NCBI GenBank assembly: GCA_015501585.1
Contig: JADNRY010000623.1
Span: 1-34,303, forward strand
Reading direction: 5' to 3'
DNA: 34,303 nucleotides
From: Rhodocollybia butyracea
Lineage: Eukaryota; Basidiomycota; Agaricomycetes; Agaricales; Omphalotaceae
Shown: piece after piece, positions 21,706 through 33,396 of the stretch
Layout: every line of letters starts with the position of its first letter
Position numbering within the stretch: the stretch's first letter is position 1
Notes under the pieces: model-generated
What the model saw: the letters and a program-made list of their open reading frames with translations, nothing else
What the model was told of the DNA's origin: nothing
Databases searched by the model: none
Translations under genes and position numbers: made by a program

Positions 21706-24537
21706 TCAAGTCCATGAGAAACCTGTTTGAATATGTGGTGTGAAGATCGGTAGTGGATGTGCCTATGAAGATATTTCAGTTAAAGCTCAGTGCAAAGCTC
21801 AAGAAGATAAACGAACCTCGGTGTTGAAGACATATTCTAATCGCAAAACACATGAGCCTAAAAAGCACACACAGCGTAGTCTAACACTTACTATCCAGAG
21901 GTAACACGCTTGCATCGTCAAACAGCAAGTACAGATACTTCAACGTTTCACTCTGAGAAAGCCATAAGTCATGAATACCCAGACATAGCGCAAGTCCTTA
22001 CCATCAAAAACGTCTCCATCTTATCTTCCTTCCTCGACGGCACCTCATCCACGTTCATGATGCTCGCATATCCTCCGGTTTCGACTTTACAATGTGTCTC
22101 GATCGATTGGAAGATTTGCCATCCCCATTGACGGTAACGGATGTCTCCGGTAAGGCGATAGGCTATGAAGAGAGACTCGACAGTTTCCGGCCTGTAAAGG
22201 TGAAGGGAGATAGGGAAGTTGTCAGCTGGATCAAAGAGGGACAGGTAAACGAAGGAACGTACCGAAGAATGTACCTTGCATCGTACGGAGCTTCTTCGCC
22301 TGGGCTACATGAACTGTTAGTCGCCGATACTTGAAGCGTTGGAAAACATCTACTGACCTCGCGCCTTTGATATACCAGTCAGATGGAACGCCCGACTTGT
22401 GGAACATGGCCATTGAACCATCCGAGGGGATACGGAAGTAGGCGATTTCTGGAGAGAGGCCGCTACAAAAGAGTCGTCAGGTCGGCACCATCACACGAAT
22501 CGAGTAGCGAGAAGAGAAAGAAAGAAGGAAAGAAAGCGGAACGCACGTCAAGGTATCATGCGTATCAACACAAGTTCTAATCAATTCAGTACCGGTATGC
22601 CAATCTCTTTCACCATTCTCCAGAAACTCTGCCTGTTGAGGAGGAATTGACACGGATGAAGAGGCGCCGGTGATGGTCGCGCCGAGCATGAGGGACCCGC
22701 CAAAGAAGCAGACTAGATGGTCTTGTTTTGGAACTTTGCGCCATGAGCTAGATAGAATGTTGTTACTACGCATAAGGAGGAAGAGGAGAGCACTGATACT
22801 TACATTCGACCGTCTTCGTGCTGCTCCGGAAGGAGTTCCGAGGTATAGGTCATCCTTGTATAAGGACTATGGGAAATAAGGTGCTGTTGTACGGAGGCCA
22901 TCGCAGCGTCGTACATCTGCATTCCACGAAAAATATGAGCGACATATAATCTTTCAAAGGATCGTCTCTACCTGCCGGTATACATCTTCTGTTTGATTCT
23001 GAGGTCATCGAGTATGAGCGACGATTGAAAGGAGACAAGTTTTCAACAGAACTCACGGTTTGGATATACTGCTTCCTAAGGCCGACAAAGTGAGTTCGAT
23101 GTCAAAGCTTGAACGTAGGTACTCACAATAAATACTCATAATACGAATCCCCACGCGATCCTAAACGGATGGCGGATGGGAAAAAACTGGCCAGTCTCTA
23201 CACTAGAAGACGGTAAGCCAGACACTTCAAGAAACGGGTAGCAAGTAAGGACGTACTGCATAAAGATCGAGGCAAGGGCGTGAGGCCGCCGGTTCTCTTT
23301 GATCGTTTGCATAACCTAGGAGTGACGACAGCCATCGTGTCAGTTTACGGTCATTCTTCAGCAGAGACAGGCATACCCTCTCAACGGTCTCCCAATACAC
23401 ATCCGCACCCGTCAAGTAACTCAGGTACCGGAACTCTAGTTGTAACGTCGAGACTTCCGCTGTACTAACAAGGTATGGTATATCGAGATCGGGGATCCCG
23501 ACCTTCTTCCCTAAGCGCTAGACATTAGGGATATTAGGGAGATAGACCAAGCGTTCTTACCGAGATTGATACTGGGTAGAGGTAGACCTGAGGGAGTGTC
23601 GAATGCCGGTAAGATTCTGTCGGCCAGTTCGATAGCACGGTCAAGGTAGATTTTATCGTGCCCGCTGAGCTCGTATGCCGAGAGAAGACCCCCGAGAACG
23701 CGTATTGTTGTCTGAATAGCGTGTAAATAAGACTCCATGAGCATAAGAACGACAAAGAAGCTCGCCTCGAACGTGTTGAAACTCGCATCCTGATCAAAGG
23801 ACAGTTTCGTTGCAACCCATTCCCTGGCCCGTGCATAGTCGTCATGCAAACCCATAATTAACATAGAATCGATAGAGTCGATGACTGTGTATCCGATGCC
23901 TCCTGCGTCCGTTAAGTTCGTGCCTTTCTGGCTTATAGGATGATATTCATCGTCTCCCATTGCGTCTCTTTCTGTAGTCGCGCAAGTTATAAGACAAACT
24001 AGATATGTTCGAAAGTAAACGCACCATAAGCGCGCCACGCATGCTATAACGGAGGTAAATATCACTGAAGCACAAGAGCGTCTTCAGTACTTACCTTGAA
24101 AGCTTCCACCACAGCTTCCTTCTTTTTTACGTCGGCAGTAAAAGTCTCTGGGGCTGAAGGCCGCCATTCATCCGTAGTACCAATCCAGAAGCTGGCTATA
24201 TCCGTAAGTGTTGATGGATTCTAAACTCGACAAATTATCTGTAAACGATAGGAGTTTTTGAAGCATGAACACCCACGACATAGATGAAGATTCCGAAGGA
24301 TAACAGTAATGGTATCCAAAGGATTTTGAGGTACTGGAGTAATGCTGCGCTGTCAATGTCGAATTCCGGTTCGTTCACATTGCTGCTGGCCTATGAAGTC
24401 TCTCTCGGGAGTTTGCTATCTCGGGAAAGAAGAGGACATACAGTGTTTCTGGAATCTTTGGAATCTTTGGAGTCTTGAGGTTCCTCCTCCTTTTGTTTGG
24501 TGCTAATCTTTCGTTTCTTGAGCCCCTCCTCAGACAT
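21706..24537 (-). CDS. Class I alpha-1,2-mannosidase (GH47), one frameshift
   Basis: ATG at 24537-24535. The first exons give a short cytosolic leader and one signal-anchor (LWIPLLLSFGIFIYVV), the type II layout of ER/Golgi GH47 enzymes that trim Man9 N-glycans. In order I read DIASFWIGTTDEWRP, AFKHAWRAYERDAMGDDEYHP, GGIGYTVIDSIDSMLIMG, FNTFE, TTIRVLGGLLSAYELSG, STAEVSTLQLEFRYLSYLTG, IRLGSRGDSYYEYL, LVCFFGGSLMLGA, YDARYILRPETVES, HCKVETGGYASIMNVDEVP, EDKMETFLMSETLKYLYLLF and VFNTEAHPLPIF near the C-terminus (the Thr that binds calcium in this family). It has more than ten exons with short GT-AG introns. At 23181-23186 a run of six A (T on the gene strand) puts TGQFF and PSAIRLGSRG in different frames; five would restore the reading. 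That may be a homopolymer error or a true lesion. Confidence 0.87.
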
Positions 24538-25343
24538 GGTCGACGTGGGAGATGAGTGATTGACGCTGGCGAGCGGACCGGCAACGTGGCATGAGAATGT
24601 ATACCAGATGTGATTCCCACCAGGTGTAACATCTTGTCATCTGCGACTGCATTCACATATCGGCGGTGCTCCAGAGTCCTCGATAGTGGGAGTATTGAAC
24701 GAAATAGTACAATTTCTGTTGGCCAAGGTACACCAGCAGCATTGTGGCCACCAATCTTCTTCAATAAAATCTGCATTGAAAGAATGCCTAGTAGAGTCAG
24801 AAAGCCGGTGAGATCTACACACGGCCCTCCGTTGTACGAATCCTTGCGAAAAATGCGCGATACCAGAGAATCTTGATTTGCTCCTCTCGGACAAAGTTAA
24901 CATTCATCGCAGAATTTTTTGGGTGGTGGGCCTCGATTTTTAGATTACCTCTGGGGATAACTTCTGGCGTCCGGATACAGATTGAACGCATTCTAATAAT
25001 AATAATAATAAAAGGAGAGGTTGGAATTTATCACAAGGTAAGGTGCAAGGGAGGTTCACTGGATGCGAGCAACCTAATTGGGCAACAAGGCGATATCTAA
25101 GATACTCATAGCTGAAGTTAAACGGTGAACCGGATGCACTAGTACATCCTTTGATGCGAGAAGAATACAGAGTAATTGAGGGTAATTGAGCAAAATCTTT
25201 GCCCCTTCAGTGGCTTTCACGATAAAATTGGGCTTGATTTCATTGAAGAGCCGAGAAATGCTTGCGCTTCGTCCATTGGAACGTCATAGTATATAAAAAG
25301 GTTTGATTTACTTACAGAGAAAATGCATACATACATGTTTTGA
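24538..25343. other. Upstream region of the mannosidase, no supported gene
   Basis: A minus-strand frame is open from about 24895 down into the mannosidase start, with hydrophobic text (DLTGFLTLLGILSMQILL) and no recognisable family. It overlaps the mannosidase start in another frame, so I do not call it. A TATAAAAAGG at 25292-25301 faces plus, without a gene to match. Confidence 0.4.
24994..25011. repeat. (TAA)6 microsatellite
   Basis: Six perfect TAA units in the non-coding interval upstream of the mannosidase gene. Confidence 0.85.
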
Positions 25344-26834
25344 TCATCGCGCATTCGCATTCTTGAAGGCTTCTCCCAACGCAGACTCCTTTAAACTCAA
25401 CTCGATCTCCTTTGGCAAGCTTTCATGAAAACTTTCCCCAGGTTCAGCCTCTGTGTGCTTTGCACTCCATCCCAACTCCGTGATCAATCGGTCAGAGCGA
25501 CAGAAATGATTGGAGCTCATTACATCGGCCCCTGCGTAGTGTATCATCAAAAATTGGAATTCGAAGTGAGTTACCATACGAAGATATTTTGAGATGGAAT
25601 GCTTACAAGGACCGAGTGGTTCCAGAACTTGCGCCGAGAACGGGATAGGCCTGGATGTGGATTCTGAGACGAGTCCTTGATCCAAGAACACCTAGATCGT
25701 GCCATCATTAGATATAAGCAGCGTGGACGAATACTGGAAAACCAGATAACTCACATCTCCGATGATTTCGCATACACTTAGCATGGAAGTCATGTACTTT
25801 GATACAACAGGATCTGTGAATGGCGTAGAAGGTCAAGTAAGTAATTATGTGTAACTTGGGCTGTGTAGTAATACTCGGGGTTACTCACAAAATCCATTAA
25901 TACCTTCACCGATGCTCTTCCCTTGTAAAGCTCCATTGAGTACCGCAGAAACCGCATTCGCAACATCTTTGACGTGAATACAGCCAACGACGTTCCGACC
26001 AGAGCCAATGGTTCCTGCGGAGACCGGGTTAGTTTCTTGTAGAGACAGCCTGTTAATTCTATGGCACTACGAAAGAATTACACACCTACATGGCCTGCCT
26101 GAGAGGCAAGACCGAGATACAACCGGAGAGGAACGGTGACCTTTTGGATACCTGGCCCAATACCTATTGTAGTACGGTGGACCACTTAGCACTTTCAATC
26201 CGTTATAGATATCCACTCATACCATAGATAAACCCAGGCAGTAGAATCATAGTTCTCACTAATGGGCTCGTCTGGTTCGTTTGAACGATAGCTTCACAAG
26301 CACCTTTGAACAGCTGGCCTTCGAATTTTGTACTCTCCAAGATGTCATCAGTGAACTCGGTGCCGGTCCAGATATGTTGGGGCACGATAAGTTCCCCGGA
26401 AGAGGCATATGATATGAGACTAGTTCCAGCCATGTGGATGTAGATTGGCGCCTGGGGGGAACTGGTCGCGCGGATTTTGAGACCTCGGAGAGTAGCTTGA
26501 GTATTATTTGTGGATTAGTAAGCACTGGAACTTCATCTCGCCAAAACTTACCATTTACGCTATTCATATGCTGCGCAACGGCAACGTTGATCACTATATC
26601 TGCCTTCTTCGCCTCTGCTTCAATCACACCGATATCATCCAAGCTGCCCTCTATTACTTCGAGCTTCGGATGCAACAACTGCAAATGCGCGATTTTGCTG
26701 GATGAGAGATTTCTCGCTAGCGCACGGACAGACAGCGAGGAAAATTCTACGCCGAGTGAGAGTAAAACTTGGCCCCCAACATACCCTGTGGCTCCAAGGA
26801 GGAATATAGATTTAGAGTGGCTGGAGGTTGACAT
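25344..26834 (-). CDS. NAD(P)-binding epimerase/dehydratase-like protein
   Basis: ATG at 26834 opens the protein; IFLLGATGYVGGQVLLSLG is a GxxGxxG Rossmann nucleotide-binding loop. Then come VRALARNLSSSKIAHL (Arg near the NADP position), LEVIEGSLDD and ADIVINVAVAQ, as in atypical short-chain dehydrogenases related to NAD-dependent epimerases and NmrA-like proteins. Exon 1 is 26834-26552 and exon 2 starts at 26483. Further exons carry YIHMAGTSLIS, LPGFIYGIGPGIQKVTVPL, GSGRNVVGCIHVKDVANAV, YMTSMLSVCEIIGDV and the C-terminal FCRSDRLITELGW, stop at 25344. All introns are short GT-AG and the joins I traced keep the frame. The classic YxxxK pair is not obvious, so catalysis is uncertain. No pathway neighbours point to a substrate. 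Confidence 0.82.
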
Positions 26835-28436
26835 TCTTCGATATGGAGGTTAGCTGGGGAGCGGTCCAGCAGAATTGCGCCCATACTCTATATGAACCAT
26901 TAGTGTGGAGACCACTTCCTTTTATAGATTGGGCATCAAATGAGCTTTGGCTACATGGAGCACACCAGAGTTCTATAGCCGATGAGGCGATGCATGAACA
27001 ACCTATGTCCCAAGAAAATTTTATGGACAATAGATTGGAGCATGAGAAACACAAATCTGCGCTATAGCGTGTAGTTTATCCGAACGTCAGAGCCAGATCT
27101 TCCGGGGTCTCGAGTATCGTTTTGGTTCCAACATACACCTCGATTCGCAGAGGGAAGAATGTGCAAAACCAAAAATAGAACTCGAGGTCGTCTTGTAGCA
27201 GTGATGATGTACTCTAGTCACTGGGAGATTCAAAGGAGATTTGTCTCCTTCGATCGGTATGGCGGGTTGCAAGGCGGGTTGTCAATGCATTGGCTCCTTG
27301 GATTGGAGTCCGGCACTTGTGCATTATCACTATAAAAAGCTGTACAACTCAATTTTGAGTGTCTTACACCGTGCATTGCGGCGAACAGCGAAGATACGAA
27401 CGGAGAAACTGACCATGCGAATTGAGTACGAATGTCTTGCGGCGCTCTTCGAACTGCAGTTTTAAACGAGTGATTGAAACTGCTTCTCTGTCGCAGACTT
27501 GAGGTCTCCAGCGTATATCATGTGTTGCAAACATACCCTCTTCCGTGCCTGTACTGATAATCGTGTACGTGTTTGGGAGGTGAACAGAGGCGAGATATCT
27601 ATCATATCCGTCTGCGAGTTATTGCTCGATATAACTGGACGGACCGCAGCGAAGCGAAATTCCATGTATACTCGGCGCTGAATTTGATAGAATTACCTTT
27701 GTAGTCTTCAGGAACACTTGCAAAACAAGGTCCTCAAGCTCAAGAAATTGGCATTTACCGGTCGGTATGCTGCGGCTGAATTTCGTGCAGGATAAGAATT
27801 TACTCTTGCCTTTATCTGTATCTGGCAAAGGCAGTTCGAGCCTGGGCATTGGAGGGAGGCATCACTGGGCATGATGGTATGTAGTCAATGATGAAGGAAA
27901 TTTACGCCACCGATTAGCTCATAGATCTTATCTCGAATGTTTCCGCGAAGTTTAAATATTAGGGTCTTCGAAGAGCCTCGAAACTTGCACCCGCCAAGTA
28001 GAGCACTTAGCGATCACCAAAGGCCTAATAACATCCCTCTTCCTTCCTCAGCGCTCAGCGCTCACCCTCGACGATCGAGTCTCACAGCGATAAACCTAAG
28101 AATCTTGCGTCGGTTCCTCAACCCTCTGTAGCTAGTTCATCGCCTAATTTCGCGTTTTTCTTCGCCTTCCCTTTTCCTTTCTTCAAAGGCCATGTATAGG
28201 TATCCTTTATCTATCTGACCATCGGCGAGTGAAGAGCTGTGGTGAAGGAGGGTGGATTACTTACTAGCTCGTAGATTTTTGTAATTTCTCAAAACTCAAT
28301 CAACATCTCGTTCCGCGTGAATTTGGTGTGTTAAATGAGTTCAGCTATGAACGCGGCTTGCAGCCAGCACCAGTTTTGGTAGACAGAACCTTCAAGCTCA
28401 TTAGTAGGAGTTCCTTTTTTGTCCAAAGAAACTTCT
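26835..28436. other. Unassigned interval
   Basis: No gene could be supported. A plus frame at 27499-27681 contains TDNRVRVWEV, which is faintly WD40-like but isolated. A minus frame at 27849-27619 has no motif. Pyrimidine-rich stretches occur at 28040-28190. Confidence 0.4.
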
Positions 28437-28680
28437 CTAGTGGAGTCTTGTCGCAAGATTGATGTTTGGTATGTGCGTTATGAAATCAAGATCACTCGCA
28501 ACCTCAGTAGAGAGAGATGCATGCGCGCGCTCAAGAACGATATGAGACGTGAATAAAGACATGGATATATTTTCAAAAGGTACATGGCTGATCTGGTGGA
28601 GAAGAGACAGCCGAAGCGGATCGCTTGGTGGAAGAAGACGCCATGTCAAGGCGTTAGTACGTTAGAGCTGTACCTGGGAC
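28437..28680 (-). pseudogene. Arylamine N-acetyltransferase-like fragment
   Basis: The minus strand reads LTWRLLPPSDPLRLSLLHQI followed by SHVPFENISMSL. This resembles the N-terminal helix region of arylamine N-acetyltransferases, where a P-x-x-x-L-x-x-L-H pattern precedes PFEN. The catalytic Cys block (RGG-x-C) and the later His and Asp are not visible downstream, so this is at most a fragment. It could be a coincidence of about 25 residues; a sensitive profile search would settle it. Confidence 0.35.
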
Positions 28681-28731
28681 AACCTAGAGAGAAAATCGAT
28701 ATTTAGGAAAACAAATAGTAAATCTAATTAC

Positions 28732-29136
28732 TCACCAAGCCAATAGGCTGATATGGAGCTGGAGCTTCTCTATGACCTGAGCGCTTGAGCCTCGAGGTCG
28801 CCCAACGGGACGTTTCGGACCTGCCTCGTCGTGTGGTACGTCTTGTAGTACTGATGCTGAGCGTTTGGGTCGTCCTGGTTTGTGCTGAGGTTCATTTCCG
28901 GTACTAAAACACAATTTGAGTGTCTGCATTGGCAGAAAAGTTTCAAGTTGAGTTTGGCATTGTGGGGAACAAAGATACATATTATAAGCTGAGCATAAAG
29001 TAGAGCAAGGGCAAGATAAGTGGTGGATGAACGTTCTGAACGTTGAACGTTGTTGGAAACGATAGAAAGGATTCACGTGGTGTGATGTCATGCCGAAAGA
29101 AAACCCAGCCGCGGCCCGCGCTAAGGCTCGACACAA
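28732..29136 (-). CDS. Hypothetical protein with two AT-hook-like motifs
   Basis: A 134-codon frame whose C-terminal half has HKPGRPKRS and GPKRPVGRPRGSS, both with the GRP core of AT-hook DNA-binding motifs, 25 residues apart. The N-terminal half is Cys/His-rich without a clear zinc-finger spacing. The true start and any introns are unknown: a GTGAGT donor directly follows the ISLLAW end, so the frame probably continues into another exon. Such motifs occur in chromatin proteins and in simple low-complexity frames. I call it tentatively. Confidence 0.3.
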   Translation of the reverse strand: MCRALARAAAGFSFGMTSHHVNPFYRFQQRSTFRTFIHHLSCPCSTLCSAYNMYLCSPQCQTQLETFLPMQTLKLCFSTGNEPQHKPGRPKRSASVLQDVPHDEAGPKRPVGRPRGSSAQVIEKLQLHISLLAW

Positions 29137-30679
29137 ACTTACCCGTCTCTAAGTTACCTTTAAGTCTAACCGCATCGTTCCTTCCTCTGCAGTGTTGCTT
29201 CATCGAGGCGTGTGTCGGCGTATCTAAGAAACTTGACTCTTGACACGTGACAACTCGGTCGCGTCCCCCCTAGTACTACGTCGCTGGTCTCTCCCACCGG
29301 CACTCTCGTCTCCCCTAGTACTGCTGCTGGGGCTGCAACTATTCCCAAGGCCATCACCAAAGAAATGAATCAATTATCCGACTGTCCGTACGCCTTCACC
29401 GATTTCTTCGGATTCGGCCCCATGCGTTTTCAAGACCGGACCTTCGTGGCCTATCCCCTTAGGTCCTGAGTGCAGAAGATCGTCCGCGCCGCCAGCCCCA
29501 TCCACTCCACTCCCATCCCACTGCTCTAACCTGGCTCGAGACTGCGTGGGCCATCGTCGCCCGGCTCGATGAGCTCCAGGTCAACTGGAATACTATCAAT
29601 GCTCTCGCATATGTGAATGCAGATGAGGCAGCCTTGATTTGTGACTTTGTCATCGAAGGCAAGGCTCTCAGCTGTGCTTGACGGTTAAGACCCTCACCAA
29701 GAGGACTGATGTAAGAGAGCCGGAGCTTGAGCAGGTATCAGTGTTGGCGTCGGTTGAGGGGCTATGATTGTGATTACTTATGGCGTACTAACATCAGCCT
29801 AGTTTAACGAACTCCTTACCACTCCGTCCGCTTGCCTACCAAAGCGAGACTAATTTCGATTCGATACCTGGAGGTAATAAGGAAGCTAGTCTTGGAAGCA
29901 CCGCTAACTAAATATCTTCATCTCGTAGTATTTGCGACGTTGACTCTGCTTAACGTGTCTTACTTATTTCTCGAGCACGTCATTGGCTGGACACCTGCTC
30001 TACTGATTGCCTTCGCTTCTACTATGCTCAGCTTTGTATATGCTGTAACGGGAAAACGGCTTTCTCATCGACTTGGACAGCGGTGATGCATTTGGCTGTG
30101 TCAAGTGTATCAACCATCTCGCATTTGATGTACTTACTACCATTCTGGCTAGTTGCTGAATTAGGCTGTATTCAACTTTATCATCTTAGATAATAGTTTT
30201 TTTATTACCGGCCTGGGACTATTGGAGCAGTGAGGTGCAGTCAGGACTTGTCAGAGAAAGACACGAGGCTGTATTAACTCCTTTGTGTCAAGAAGGCGTG
30301 CTTGACGCGATTGCTATCAAGGATGTTGTTAGTTGAGCTATCAGTGTCTCCGAGGAGCTCCGAGTCCTCGACGTACTCAGGTTTATAAGTACTCGGAGGT
30401 TTTGCTCGATCCCCATCATAGTCCAAGTTTATCTTCCTCGATGAATGCACCACTCACTCAGTCTGAAGATGCGCTTCTTCATCATGATGGACTCTTTATC
30501 CTCGGGTCTGTACCAGGTTTAATGGTCGAGACTTTCGCTTGGGGTACGTCCCATGATACAGAGAATGTAGTTATCAGGACTTACCCGGAAAATTCGTTTT
30601 CAGCTTTCCATGTTGGTACGATGTCTTTCGCAGTATATGCTCTCAGGTGCGCATGCTCTATACGCAAGGCCATTAGTCT
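29137..30679. other. Unassigned interval left of the retroelement
   Basis: Plus-strand frames at 29832-30086 (84 codons, two hydrophobic segments around LHLVVFATLTLLNVSYLF and ALLIAFASTMLSFVYAV) and 30333-30683 (116 codons) are open, but I do not recognise them. CCCCTAGTACT occurs twice near 29270 and 29315. No LTR, coding relic or RNA gene is evident. Confidence 0.4.
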
Positions 30680-30684
30680 CTGAC
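30680..30684. repeat. Target-site duplication CTGAC, left
   Basis: CTGAC directly precedes the left LTR (TGTAAC) and recurs directly after the right LTR at 34021-34025. Five bases is the usual Ty3/Gypsy length. Confidence 0.6.
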
Positions 30685-30935
30685 TGTAACGCTCCGCCTC
30701 TCCATAATCACCACTGACTGTATCCGGCGATACGGTCATCCTAGACACCGCGATAGACCAAACGGTCTATCTTATCTTTCTATTTATTATTAATTATATA
30801 ATAAATCCGTTACTATAAGTATCATATGATTACTTAAGAGTCTAGTCAGTCTTTTACACCGTCGTACACACAATAGTATCCTATTTGTCGTGTTCACCGG
30901 TGTTCCTAAGGACTTTGCCCATAGGGCGCGTTATA
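30685..30935 (+). repeat. Left LTR
   Basis: About 251 bp, from TGTAACGC to GTTATA, an imperfect terminal inverted pair. It contains the hairpins GATAGACC-aaac-GGTCTATC (30752-30771) and GTATC-cggc-GATAC (30720-30733). The 3' border is set by the LTR alignment and the target duplication; a CA at 30920-30921 is an alternative end. Confidence 0.75.
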
Positions 30936-31103
30936 CTTTTTTGAACATCAAAAAATTACTATTGTGTGAATAACACAAAGCTATTAGTTTAACAAGCTAA
31001 AAACAGTTATACTACCAAGTATAACAACCAGTATTCCAACTCACTACACAATCTACACAAACCCGCTCCATTTTTCCGTCCCGCTATATCATTTGCTGTC
31101 TCA

Positions 31104-33396
31104 ATGACCTCTCGAAATCAATCAGAGAAGTCATATCGGAGCGTGCGCGATCGCGCACCTTCCATTCGTGTGACGTGTCACCACAATCAATCTATTCAGT
31201 CGCATCAGCGACTCATTCCGTGCGTGTGTTCTGAAGGACGGCACTACAGGCAGGACAAAAGTCCACCTAATGAACAGTATATGACTATTCATAAGAAACG
31301 GCCGACCCGAGAGGGTTTAAGTGAGATTTCTTCTGCGCTACGAGATGTAGCGGCATCACTCAACAAGAGTACGCAAGTACTCAATCGTATTCTCAATATA
31401 ACTGAGAAATGGGATGCATCTAGCATCCGATCTAATGAAGAAAGATCTTCTTCATCGAGAAACAGCAATAGAATCACTATTGCTGCACCCACACCGAGAC
31501 GGCCTGCCGTCACACCGCCGGTATTGCACAATGCAGCACCATCTGTTCCTACCGAGGCAAACAACTTGGTACGCCAATGGCGTGAGACTGTGCCCAAGGC
31601 ACCGTCAGTCCAACAATCACTGTTGGACAAACAGTATTCACAAGGGATGACCAAGTCACCCCGTCATGTTCCTGTATTCCGACAGGAATACGCACCAGTG
31701 TCAGTAACTATACCAACACCCATCTACACATCCCGCATGAGACAGAGTCCCAATGCGGAGGCAGCGTCTCTGACACTGCGAGGTCCCAGGCTATTACCGG
31801 TGACCAAATCTTGCTCACCACAAAGCGCAGTGAACATTAAAAGTGAACTGAAGTTACCTTGTAACTTCAATCAGGTAGTAGCGATACCACCACAGGAAAG
31901 TACAATGTACTTCCCTACTGCAAGGGCGCCAATGGTACCCAATATTATTACACCTCCAGTAGTTGTACCAAACACTACTGGAAATCATTCCAGTATGGGA
32001 CCGCAACACGGTACCCTTCCGGTAGTTCCTACTACCATATCCATCGCCCCGGCAGCAACAAAGTGTTGCCCCTCCGGTAGTACACACTACCGTAAGACTG
32101 CCCAAATTGCCGCCCAGCAATGCGCCAGAGCCAAGTTCAATGCCAGTACCAACGGTATTGGCCGAGTTGCAACCACAGCCGCTTCCGTTGGGAGTAGCTA
32201 AAGATTGGATGAGTCGCATAGCGATTCAACGCCAACATAACACCAGTCTCCGAGATTTTGGATTCGCGCCATCTGGGCTTCCCGACCAAATGGTGGGATA
32301 TAATGTCGACGGAATACCGGTTGATAAATTGACTACTCCCAGAGAAATCTGGGATCGATTTTACATTCCACTGCTGAGTCCTTTCCAGGACCAAGCAATA
32401 ATGCCGGAGCGAAAGCGCCTAGCAAAAATCCGTGAAGGGGGAGGAAGCACAAGAGTGCTAAATCCAAAGGCCGCAAATGCAGGCCATGGTCGGATGAATC
32501 ATCTGACTCTAGTGATACCGAGTCAAATACTGACTCTTCGTCTGATGCCTCTTGGCTAGACAAATTTTGCTACCCGTAAGGGTAAAATTACTCCTAATGA
32601 GCGCCGTAAAATACTGCGTTCACTTGCATCTAAGATGCGAGAAACAACAGGTGACGACAAACGTCGTTCCCGATGGAAACACAAGGTACACAAAGTGTAC
32701 CGAAAAACAAATTCAAGATAAGGTAGGGAATCCTATCCCTCCCATTGAGAAGCCATAAAGCTCTTAAAGTTTCCATCTCCGGATGTCGATGTCTTCGAGC
32801 GGTGGCTAATGTCACTTCTCCAATGGATGGTAGTCAACCGCATGTGCGGTGATGATTACGATGTTACATGGACTGCTGTGCTTGGCATGTTTCTAAAGGG
32901 CAAAGCCCTTGACTGGTATAATGACGAAGTCGCTGGTATACACCGCACTGTCCTTAAGTGGACATTTGAAGGCGCCATCATTGGTGTCTTTGATCGTTGC
33001 ATTCAAGCAACGACCATTCATCAAGCTGCACGGCAGTTTGACCTTATTGAGTATTCACCCGATACGGGTGTGAGGGATTATTATTCCTCACTTACACGAT
33101 GGGCATCACGGATGCTCCAAACACCGGATGATGCAACAATGCGGAAACGGTTCATTGAGGGATTACCCTTCAATATTATCAGGCAACTCACGAACGAGGG
33201 GATCGTTCCGGAGTATGCCAAATTAGAAGTGATGGTCAGAGCCGTCACACGCATTGAGACCACACGGCCCTCACTAAATATTATGTCTCTTCTAGGAATA
33301 GAGACGATGAACTTGAATCATCAGAACACCCCGACGAGTCGAACACCGAGAACATTAAAAATGTTCTTGAGCCAATCGAGGAGGACACCTCCTTAA
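31104..33396 (+). pseudogene. Decayed gag polyprotein
   Basis: The reading starts at ATG 31104 and runs to 32201 in one frame: a basic, Ser/Arg-rich N-terminus, a short predicted coiled coil (ISSALRDVAASLNKSTQVLN), then a long Pro/Thr/Val-rich region. A second frame takes over near 32060 and carries LPLGVAKDWMSRIAIQRQHN and GYNVDGIPVDKLTTPREIW. Two more short frames give an acidic Ser stretch (SDESSDSSDTESNTDSSSD) and an Arg/Lys-rich block (RKGKITPNERRKILRSLASK). From about 32755 the Retrotrans_gag core follows: FPSPDVDVFERWLMSLLQW, FLKGKALDWYNDEVAG, WTFEGAIIGVFDRCI, GVRDYYSSLTRWASRM and MRKRFIEGLPFNIIRQL, ending at 33396. No CCHC knuckle is visible. Frame changes near 32060, 32435, 32565 and 32755 show decay, or a need for frameshifting that the family does not normally use. 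Confidence 0.75.

Noticed and set aside
22500..22545. Purine-rich GAAA/GGAAA run as a microsatellite of interest
   Set aside because: It lies in a mannosidase intron (pyrimidine-rich on the gene strand) and is explained as its polypyrimidine tract.
24375..24895. Long minus-strand open frame with hydrophobic residues upstream of the mannosidase
   Set aside because: It overlaps the mannosidase start in another frame, has no recognisable domain and no supported start or introns.
27499..27681. WD40-like fragment (TDNRVRVWEV)
   Set aside because: A single ten-residue resemblance without neighbouring blades or frame continuity.
31104..33396. Programmed frameshifting between gag frames
   Set aside because: Four separate shifts, without a slippery site I could point to and with no pol frame to reach, fit decay better.
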